NCBI GenBank assembly: GCA_016783995.1
Contig: JADHVN010000024.1
Location: 1 to 14,521, forward strand
Reading direction: 5' to 3'
DNA: 14,521 nucleotides
Origin: Actinomycetota bacterium
GTDB lineage: Bacteria; Actinomycetota; Humimicrobiia; Humimicrobiales; Humimicrobiaceae
Shown here: piece by piece, positions 8,581 to 14,521 of the stretch
Numbering within the stretch: position 1 is the stretch's first letter
Layout of the letters: each line of letters begins with the position of its first letter
The notes under the pieces: generated by a model
What the model was told of the DNA's origin: nothing
Database searches by the model: none
Seen by the model: only the letters and a program-made list of their open reading frames with translations
Translations under genes and position numbers: made by a program

Positions 8581-9818
8581 AGAAAAAACATAAAATTTTT
8601 TTATTAGACAAATTTCCTTATATTTTGTTCGGTATAATTTTAATCTTTTCAATAATAGTTTTTTTTTCCGTTAGAAGCTGCATGCCGCTTAATTTCTTTT
8701 CTGGAGTACGGGAAGAAACTGAAGGTAAATCAAAATATTCTATATTTATATCTTCTCCAACAAATAATAAAACCTTTAGTTTTATAAATCAAAATGAAAC
8801 TGTTCCTGTAGAGATAAAGGCAAAAGAAGTAGAAAATACAGATTATATTATAAAACTAATGGTTAATGACAATGAAATAAAATCATTTACTTCTCCGCCA
8901 TATGAATTAAACTGGAATCCGGGAAGTTCCGGGCAGTATGAAATGACAGCGCAGCTTATAGATGATAGCGGCAATATAATTACAAACTCAAACACAGTAA
9001 GTTTCACTGTACAATACGAGATTGAACCTGAAGAAAATATTGTTTTAAGTGTAGATATTGAGGAAAAGAAAAACGAGATCTTAAGCCAATCCCTTTTCAG
9101 GACCCAGAATACCATACCTACCGGAGTTCCTTTATTCTCCTATAAGTGCTATATCCCCCCGGTTATAGACGGCAGCATCCAGGAATGGGATAAATTTGAG
9201 AGTTTTTCAGCTTTTGAACCAACCATTAAAAAAGAAAATTACACCACCCATACCGACATTTCGGGTACATTTTATTCCTGCTGGGATGATGATAATTTTT
9301 ATTTTGCGGTACAGGTAGTTGATGATGTGTTCACCCAGAAGTATACAGGGAATCAGCTAAACAAGGGCGATAGTATAACCATTGTATTCGATACCGAACT
9401 GGAAGAAGATATGCAGACATCATTTTATAGTGGTGACGATTATCAGATTGATTTCTCACCTGGCAATTTCTCCAATATACTTCCGGAAGCTTTTATGAGC
9501 TGGCCTCTTTCTAATGCACCACTCAGAGGTGTAACTGTTTTTCCCATAAAGCTGACAAATGGATATCTATTAGAAGCAAGCATCCCCTGGTATTATTTCC
9601 CAAACTACAATCCTAATGATAAGGATGTACTGGGATTTACCATTTCCGTGCTTGATACTGACAACCTGGACTCAACAGAGCTTGTAATCTCCTCCTCAAA
9701 GGTATTTAATTTTAACGATGTTTCCACACTGGGCGCTATCGCCCTTATAGATGCCGGGGATATACAGAGTATTGAAGAAGAGCCTGCTGGTGAGGGTGCT
9801 GATGAGGGTACTGATTAA
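8577..9818 (+). CDS. Membrane-anchored protein, Ig-like plus CBM9/DOMON-like domains
   Basis: The 413-residue product has a basic N-terminus and one hydrophobic segment (about 13-32), then a long extracytoplasmic part. Residues 53-147 look like a bacterial Ig-like strand domain (ISSPTNN…, SPPYELNWNPGSSGQY, SFTV). Residues 195-393 match the CBM9-like or DOMON-like beta-sandwich found in secreted carbohydrate-binding and haem-binding proteins. Key segments there are IDGSIQEW (197-204), WDDDNFYFAVQVVDD (236-250), GDSITIVFDT (264-273), GYLLEASIPW (329-338) and LGFTISVLDTDN (352-363). The tail is acidic (EEEPAGEGADEGTD). Cys35 follows the hydrophobic segment, but VRSC is a poor lipobox, so I favour a membrane anchor. 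The start overlaps the EF-G-like stop as ATGA, indicating translational coupling. No catalytic residues are recognisable; the ligand is unknown. Confidence 0.8.
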   Translation: MKKKHKIFLLDKFPYILFGIILIFSIIVFFSVRSCMPLNFFSGVREETEGKSKYSIFISSPTNNKTFSFINQNETVPVEIKAKEVENTDYIIKLMVNDNEIKSFTSPPYELNWNPGSSGQYEMTAQLIDDSGNIITNSNTVSFTVQYEIEPEENIVLSVDIEEKKNEILSQSLFRTQNTIPTGVPLFSYKCYIPPVIDGSIQEWDKFESFSAFEPTIKKENYTTHTDISGTFYSCWDDDNFYFAVQVVDDVFTQKYTGNQLNKGDSITIVFDTELEEDMQTSFYSGDDYQIDFSPGNFSNILPEAFMSWPLSNAPLRGVTVFPIKLTNGYLLEASIPWYYFPNYNPNDKDVLGFTISVLDTDNLDSTELVISSSKVFNFNDVSTLGAIALIDAGDIQSIEEEPAGEGADEGTD

Positions 9819-9832
9819 TACACTTACTAATT

Positions 9833-10420
9833 TTAAATGAATAGTCTATTACAATATTTTGCTATTTCTTTAGCATCAATATTCATCGCTGCAGCAGCAT
9901 TAAAAATTCTTGCTCCGTCAAGATGAACTGGAACTCCAACTGACTTGGAAAAATAATAAACATTCTTCATATTCTCTATAGGGACAACAGAACCTGAGGA
10001 ATGTGCATTTTCTGTACATATAAGTCCTGTATCTGGGTAGTGGATATCTTCTTCCCGGTATAGTAACTTTAATTCTTCTATATTTATCCTTCCTAGATAG
10101 TCATGCAGCAGACGCAGCTGTACACCTGCAATAACTGAAGCTGCACCTACTTCGTGTAAAACAATATGATTACTTTCCGGAATAATAACCTCATTTCCTC
10201 TATTAGTATAGGTTAAAAGAGCAAGTTGGTTCCCAAATGTTCCCGAAGGAACAAATAATGCAGATTCTTTTCCTAAAATATATGCAGCTTTTTTCTCAAG
10301 CAAGTTAACAGTGGGGTCATCACCATAGACATCATCACCTACTTCTGCACTGCGCATTGCATCGAGCATTTCTTCCGTAGGTTTTGTTACAGTGTCACTT
10401 CTTAAATCAACCAGTTCCAT
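9833..10420 (-). pseudogene. Truncated low-specificity L-threonine aldolase
   Basis: The sequence matches the first half of PLP-dependent threonine aldolase, which splits L-threonine or allo-threonine to glycine and acetaldehyde. It begins with LVDLRSDTVTKPT and has the cofactor-binding region VPSGTFGNQ (58-66), His85, and HLDGARIFNA (166-175) with Asp168 and Arg171. It stops at 195 residues, against about 340 normally. The break falls a few residues before the SKG motif that carries the Schiff-base lysine, so the product cannot be a working aldolase. After the stop another frame reads DYSFKISKC, a faint echo of the missing DSFxxCLSKG; the match is too short to rely on. The end lies 14 bases from the stop of the convergent gene. 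The start at 10420 has a weak AAGGT site. Confidence 0.85.
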
Positions 10421-10490
10421 TTTTACCTTTTTCCAGTATTTAAAAATTTTACTATCTAAGCTTGGCGTCTACAATCTTGCTATTAAGTTT

Positions 10491-12341
10491 TTAAGTTTCT
10501 TTATTTTCTTTTAAAATTTTTACAAAATTTTTTACTAATTTAGGGTCAAATTGTATTCCAGAATATTTTTTAAGCTCTTTAATTGCTTCATTTTTGCTTA
10601 GTGGTTCTTTATAATTCCTTCCAGTTATCATAACATCATAGGAATCAGCTATTGCTATAATACGCGATGTAATAGGAATATTTTTGCCTTTTAATCCTAG
10701 AGGATATCCAGACCCATTCCACCATTCATGGTGTGCTAGTACTGCTTCGGCAATAGCAACTAGCTGAGGTGATGACTCGCAAATATTATATCCTATTTCA
10801 GGATGTTTTTTTATTCTTCTCCACTCTTTTTCAGTTAGCTTATCATTTTTATTTAGTATGTCATCAGAGATTGCAATTTTTCCAATATCATGTAAAGCTG
10901 AAAGTAATATTAGCTCATCTAATTTATTTTGGTAAAGGTTTATAGAATTTCCTAACTTTACTGCTAACTTTTTAATCCTTTTAGCATGCTCCCTTGTTTC
11001 ATGACTTTTTTCCCACAATGTCCTTTCAAGAGCAGATATTATAGAACTGGTAATACTTTTTCTTTCTACTAGCTTACGACTGTACATATTATACTCAGCA
11101 ACTTGGATTACAGTTTTAATATCTTGTTGAGGTCTTTCTTTAGTTGAAACCCCCAATGACATGCTGAGAGGAATGCCATTTTCCTTTATTTTATTTGCCG
11201 CACTTCTAATTCTTTTAATAATCTTATACGCATGGTCATTTTTTGTTTTGGGAAGAATTATTGAAAATTCGTCTCCTCCCCACCGGGCAATGATATCTTC
11301 TTTTCTGCAACTCTCTTCTAAAATTCTAGCAGCTTCACATAAATATAGGTCTCCTTTTAAATGTCCAAAGGCATCATTTACCAATTTTAGCCCGTTTACA
11401 TCCCCAACGATAATACTTAGGGGAAGTTGCCTTTTGGTGTCAAGCCTTTTTAGTTCTTCTTCAAAATACGCTCTGTTGTACAGGCCAGTCAGGCTGTCGT
11501 GAAAAGATATATATTTTAGTTTTTCTTCTGTCTTTTTTCTTTCGGTAACATCCCTTAAAACCCCCAAGCATCCAGTAAGATTTCCCTCTAAGTTACGTAG
11601 AAAACCTACCTTAAGTTCCCCCCAAAAGGTTGAACCATCTTTTCTTATATATTCATATTCCATAAGAGGTATATTAAAATTTATATCTTTTTTGGCTAAA
11701 TCTACATACTTTTTAAAAGAACCAATAGCTTTTTTATAGGAATCTTTTACCATAATATCTTTCATTTTTATCCTATTTATATCTTTAGTTTTATAGCCAA
11801 AGAATTTAGTGGCAGAAGAGCTTGCATATTTTATATTAAGATTCATATCCTGAACAAATATAATATCATTTACATTTTCAGCAAGAAATTGGTATCTTTG
11901 TTCACTTTCCTTTATCTTTTCTTCTGCCTTCTTTTCCTCTGTTAAATCTATTGCTACTATTCTTAATCCCAAAAAGGTCCCATTATCATCTTCTATAACA
12001 TTACTATTCGCTAGAACTTGAAAGTTACTGCCATCTTTTTTTACTATGGTATACTCATTTGGGCCAATTTTTTGTTTTTTTAGTATTTTTTTAATATTTT
12101 TTCTAGCTTCACTTTTATCTTCTTCCTTAATAACTTTAAATACATTTAGACCTTTTCTTAAATCATCTTTAGTATAACCTGTAGCCTTTAATCCATATTT
12201 ATTTAAAAAAATAATATTTAATTCTTTATCAATCCTTGCAACTATTTCCGGAAGCAGCTCAACTAATTTTTTAAACTCTATTTCATTTTCCAAAGATACT
12301 TTATTTTTATCGCTTTGCTTTGTTTTTATTCTATGTTCCAT
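10491..12341 (-). CDS. PAS-PAS-GGDEF-HD-GYP cyclic-di-GMP enzyme
   Basis: This is a 616-residue soluble signalling protein with no membrane segment. PAS domains lie at about 22-135 and 146-268, each ending in the usual TEEKK/TERKK linker helix. The GGDEF domain (about 275-430) has an intact RWGGDEF (353-359), and the inhibitory I-site RKED (346-349) sits exactly five residues before GGDEF. It should therefore make cyclic-di-GMP and be product-inhibited. The HD-GYP domain (about 433-616) has HDIGK (484-488), HPEIGY (513-518) and HHEWWNGSGYP (537-547), where the usual DG is NG. It should hydrolyse cyclic-di-GMP. Opposed activities in one protein suggest that the PAS domains switch between them. 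The ATG at 12341 has only a weak AAAGAGA site. It is 70 bases upstream of the broken aldolase on the same strand, with no evident terminator between. Confidence 0.95.
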   Translation of the reverse strand: MEHRIKTKQSDKNKVSLENEIEFKKLVELLPEIVARIDKELNIIFLNKYGLKATGYTKDDLRKGLNVFKVIKEEDKSEARKNIKKILKKQKIGPNEYTIVKKDGSNFQVLANSNVIEDDNGTFLGLRIVAIDLTEEKKAEEKIKESEQRYQFLAENVNDIIFVQDMNLNIKYASSSATKFFGYKTKDINRIKMKDIMVKDSYKKAIGSFKKYVDLAKKDINFNIPLMEYEYIRKDGSTFWGELKVGFLRNLEGNLTGCLGVLRDVTERKKTEEKLKYISFHDSLTGLYNRAYFEEELKRLDTKRQLPLSIIVGDVNGLKLVNDAFGHLKGDLYLCEAARILEESCRKEDIIARWGGDEFSIILPKTKNDHAYKIIKRIRSAANKIKENGIPLSMSLGVSTKERPQQDIKTVIQVAEYNMYSRKLVERKSITSSIISALERTLWEKSHETREHAKRIKKLAVKLGNSINLYQNKLDELILLSALHDIGKIAISDDILNKNDKLTEKEWRRIKKHPEIGYNICESSPQLVAIAEAVLAHHEWWNGSGYPLGLKGKNIPITSRIIAIADSYDVMITGRNYKEPLSKNEAIKELKKYSGIQFDPKLVKNFVKILKENKET

Positions 12342-12424
12342 TTTCTAGTCTCTTTTTATTAATTATAATTTAACTTCTTATTATAATATAATTTAAATAT
12401 TTTTAAATAATTTTTTTTAAACTT

Positions 12425-12444
12425 TTTAATAGTAAACTATTAAA
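12425..12444. repeat. Perfect 20-bp palindrome, possible operator
   Basis: TTTAATAGT and ACTATTAAA are exact inverted arms of nine bases around a central AA. The element lies 84 bases upstream of the PAS-GGDEF-HD-GYP start. Its size and two-fold symmetry suit a dimeric regulator. It is not followed by a T-run and its stem is almost all A/T, so a terminator is unlikely. In such AT-rich DNA a chance origin cannot be excluded. Confidence 0.4.
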
Positions 12445-12683
12445 CTAATAAATAAATTTACTTATATTACTTTAATTAATATTATTGTAGTACATAAAAC
12501 ATATATTAAAATCTGTAATACTTTAACTTTTCTGTCAATAAGTATAATTTATCTAAACTATCTTAAGCTCAATACACTAACTATCTGTTAAAGTAAGGAG
12601 TAATTTTTATATTAGAACTAATTATAAAAATAAGATTTTAAGTATTTTTTAAAAGCTTTATTTTTAAAAACTTATTTTGACTT

Positions 12684-12713
12684 GTTGGAGTTAGCCTGTA
12701 AGCCGAGTTATAG
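12684..12713 (-). other. Fragment resembling RNase P RNA 3' end
   Basis: The minus strand reads CGGCTTACAGGCTAACTCC within this stretch. From memory this closely resembles the conserved 3' end of type A bacterial RNase P RNA (…CCCGGCTTACAGGCC…). It also stands out as the only GC-containing patch in the spacer. The rest of rnpB cannot be present: the sequence where it should lie (higher coordinates, minus strand) is AT spacer and then the Rieske gene, and the conserved 5' GAGGAAAGTCC segment is absent. It could be a recombination scar or a chance match. Confidence 0.3.
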
Positions 12714-12768
12714 ATTAAAAATAATTAAAATATTTATTTAAACTTTTAATAAGATAGTAATCGAAGAC

Positions 12769-13095
12769 TTAAATATTAACCTTAATACTATTACCCTCAA
12801 CCTTCACTTCATAGATATACTCGTCCTTTGTTTTTAACTTAAGAAAACCTATTTTTGGCCCCGAAATACTTTTTCCTGTTGTGACGTCAAACCTCGAGCC
12901 ATGTCTTGGGCATGTCACGATTTTTCCATCAAGCTTACCTTTGGACAGATCCCCACCCATGTGAGTACACTTTCTGTTTATAGCGTAGTAATTTCCATTA
13001 TAGTTAACAACCAGTATTTCCTTGCCCTGAGCGATTATAGGTTTCATTGTCCCTTCGGGTATCTCATTTGTTTTCGCAACCTCAAAAAAACTCAT
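12769..13095 (-). CDS. Rieske [2Fe-2S] ferredoxin
   Basis: This 108-residue soluble protein is a complete stand-alone Rieske domain. The cluster ligands are Cys43 and His45 (CTHMGG) and Cys62 and His65 (CPRHGSRFD), in the spacing of the NirD and dioxygenase-ferredoxin group. It would carry single electrons to or from a redox partner. No oxygenase, nitrite reductase or ferredoxin reductase is adjacent, so the partner is unknown. The ATG at 13095 follows a GAAGGT site. A possible -10 TATACT (13136-13141, minus strand) lies about 40 bases upstream without a clear -35. It is transcribed divergently from hypF. Confidence 0.92.
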   Translation of the reverse strand: MSFFEVAKTNEIPEGTMKPIIAQGKEILVVNYNGNYYAINRKCTHMGGDLSKGKLDGKIVTCPRHGSRFDVTTGKSISGPKIGFLKLKTKDEYIYEVKVEGNSIKVNI

Positions 13096-13337
13096 TTATA
13101 ACCTTCTTTTTCAAAATAAAATTATTACTTGTCTAAGTATAATAAAATCTTTCAAATATTTAAATTAGCTATCTCCTAAAAAAGTTATAAGCAGAAAAAG
13201 ATGCTTACCTTAACAAAATTAAAATTATAAATTATTAATCATTTCAATAATGCTACTACTTAAATAATATTGCTCTTAACTTTTCAATCCGTTAGCTTTA
13301 CTTTAATATTGCTGTTAAAATATCAACGGTTTTAAAT
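13096..13337. other. Divergent intergenic region, Rieske / hypF
   Basis: This is an AT-rich spacer that should contain both promoters. On the plus strand TTTTCA (13281-13286) and TAATAT (13304-13309), 17 bases apart, are a weak promoter candidate for hypF. I see no RNA gene or repeat. Confidence 0.5.
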
Positions 13338-14521
13338 ATGACAGGTAATAAGAAAAACAATTTAAAAACTTTTAATATAAATATATCCGGCATTGTCCAG
13401 GGGGTAGGCTTCAGGCCTTTCATATACAGGCTTGCCCAAAAGTACAATCTTAATGGAATGGTCACCAATACTACAGAAGGAGTTACACTAAAAATAAATA
13501 CATACAGTAAAAATATAGTTGATAAATTTACTTCAGACATTAAATCACAAAAACCTTCAGCATCTGTTATCGAAAATATAAAAATAGAAGAAGTCCCCTT
13601 CCGGGATTTCAAGGATTTTAAAATAGGAAAAAGCATAGAAACAGAAGAAAGATTCCAGTTGGTATCTCCGGACATTGCAACCTGCGACCTCTGCATTGAA
13701 GATATTAAAAATAAAAAGGACATTCGTAGATACTACTATCCATTTACCAACTGCACCAGCTGCGGACCAAGATTTACCATTATACAGAAGATACCCTATG
13801 ACAGGCCGTACACCACCATGCACAAGTTCATAATGTGTAAGGACTGCTCCAGAGAATACAATGATCCCCTGGACAGGAGATTTCATGCCCAGCCCAATGC
13901 TTGCAAGAAATGCGGTCCCTCATTACTTCTAATTGACAGAGAAGGAAAAAAAATAGATTCTAAGACCCCTATCGTTTCTACCGCAGAACTGCTCCGGCAG
14001 GGAAAGATTATTGCATTAAAAAGCCTTGGCGGGTTTCAGATAGCCTGCAGCGCCATATCGGATGATACAGTCAGGGAGCTCAGAAAAAGAAAGAAAAGGC
14101 CGGTAAAGCCTTTTGCTATAATGATTAAAGATATTGTGTCCGTAAAAAAATATTACCGCTTAAATGAGATGGAAATAAAAAGCTTGCTGTCAGCCAGAGC
14201 TCCAATTGTTCTGCTTGAAAAGAAACCTAAAAATTATCCGGTTTCCTGGTATGTCTCGCTGTATAACCGTTATGAAGGAGTGATGCTTCCCTACACACCC
14301 GTACACCACCTGATATTTGACCACATTAATATACCACTTATCATGACCAGCGGAAACCTGTCAGAAGAACCAATAGCATCCGAAAATGTGGAAGCCCTGG
14401 AGAGATTAAAAGACATATGCGACTATTTTCTAATTCACAACCGTGATATATATTCCAGATATGATGATTCGGTCATAAAAATCTTTGATGGCAGGGAGAT
14501 GGTTATAAGAAGAGCCAGAGG
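13338..14521 (+). CDS. hypF: HypF, [NiFe]-hydrogenase maturation carbamoyltransferase (5' part)
   Basis: HypF uses carbamoyl phosphate and ATP to make the thiocarbamate on HypE that becomes the cyanide ligand of [NiFe]-hydrogenases. The window holds the first 394 codons of about 750; the gene runs off the right edge without a stop. The acylphosphatase domain (about 10-100) has VQGVGFRPF with Arg26, and Asn44 in VTNTT. The zinc-finger pairs follow at Cys116/119, 139/142, 167/170 and 189/192. The YrdC-like domain begins near 213 (TAELLRQGKIIALKSLGGFQIAC) and includes RKKRPVKPFAIM (251-262) and MTSGNLSEEP (after about residue 330). The ATG at 13338 is the first usable start after an in-frame TAG at 13293. 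Its ribosome binding site is poor. Other hyp genes may lie beyond the edge, which is inference. Confidence 0.96.
   Translation, partial: MTGNKKNNLKTFNINISGIVQGVGFRPFIYRLAQKYNLNGMVTNTTEGVTLKINTYSKNIVDKFTSDIKSQKPSASVIENIKIEEVPFRDFKDFKIGKSIETEERFQLVSPDIATCDLCIEDIKNKKDIRRYYYPFTNCTSCGPRFTIIQKIPYDRPYTTMHKFIMCKDCSREYNDPLDRRFHAQPNACKKCGPSLLLIDREGKKIDSKTPIVSTAELLRQGKIIALKSLGGFQIACSAISDDTVRELRKRKKRPVKPFAIMIKDIVSVKKYYRLNEMEIKSLLSARAPIVLLEKKPKNYPVSWYVSLYNRYEGVMLPYTPVHHLIFDHINIPLIMTSGNLSEEPIASENVEALERLKDICDYFLIHNRDIYSRYDDSVIKIFDGREMVIRRAR

Larger units (their letters stand above)
12342..12768. other. AT-rich non-coding region
   Basis: These 427 bases are strongly AT-rich, with no plausible gene in any frame. 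They contain the 20-bp palindrome and the RNase P RNA-like fragment listed separately. On the plus strand there is a TATAAT (12543-12548) and a Shine-Dalgarno-like AAGGAG (12595-12600) with no reading frame behind it. The rest looks like unstructured spacer or eroded sequence. Confidence 0.6.

Noticed and set aside
8577..8684. Lipoprotein signal in the CBM9-like protein
   Set aside because: Cys35 is preceded by VRS, and Arg at -2 is not a proper lipobox. A simple membrane anchor fits better.
12595..12600. AAGGAG on the plus strand suggesting a small gene
   Set aside because: No ATG, GTG or TTG with a usable reading frame follows at the right distance.
12724..12750. Possible terminator after the Rieske gene
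   Set aside because: ATTAAAA and TTTTAAT could pair, but the stem has only A/T pairs with a 13-base loop, too weak to call.
12684..13095. Complete rnpB gene on the minus strand
   Set aside because: Only the 3'-like piece is seen. The expected upstream region is AT spacer and the Rieske gene, and the conserved GAGGAAAGTCC segment is missing.
13298..13886. Open frames antisense to hypF
   Set aside because: The plus-strand HypF motifs run continuously through the region, so these are shadows.

Overview
AT-rich bacterial DNA with three blocks of genes. The left block (minus strand, about 6236 down to 233) is one tightly packed run: lemA, htpX, pdxS, pdxT, yebC, ruvC, ruvA, ruvB, with gaps of 1 to 40 bases. 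It probably starts from an extended -10 promoter near 6320-6328. The order pdxS-pdxT-yebC-ruvC-ruvA-ruvB is the one I know from Actinobacteria (Streptomyces, and mycobacteria with insertions), so a deep-branching, low-GC actinobacterial lineage is my best guess. yebC-ruvCAB alone is widespread and composition does not decide, so this is only moderately supported. hypF at the right edge suggests a [NiFe]-hydrogenase and thus an anaerobic or hydrogen-metabolising organism.

The middle block (plus strand, 6499-9818) is a two-gene unit with a 4-base ATGA overlap. It holds an EF-G paralogue of the EF-G2-like group with altered GTPase motifs, and a membrane-anchored protein with an Ig-like region and a CBM9/DOMON-like beta-sandwich. 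The first gene has a very unusual ribosome binding site, a run of eight G after seven T. A translational GTPase coupled to a surface protein is the least explained combination in the window.

The right block (about 9819-13337) looks like a plastic zone. It has a threonine aldolase cut off just before its PLP lysine, a soluble PAS-PAS-GGDEF-HD-GYP cyclic-di-GMP enzyme, and a 427-base AT-rich non-coding stretch with a perfect 20-bp palindrome. That stretch also holds a short piece resembling the 3' end of RNase P RNA. A lone Rieske ferredoxin follows. Diverging from it, hypF begins at 13338 and runs off the window.

The first 232 bases, downstream of ruvB, show only fragments of protein-like sequence in shifted frames. 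I found no CRISPR array, tRNA, complete RNA gene or intact mobile element, and no single feature that proves a new system. The leads are the EF-G-like/CBM9 pair with its G-run, the truncated aldolase junction, the RNase P-like scrap and the palindrome upstream of the cyclic-di-GMP gene.
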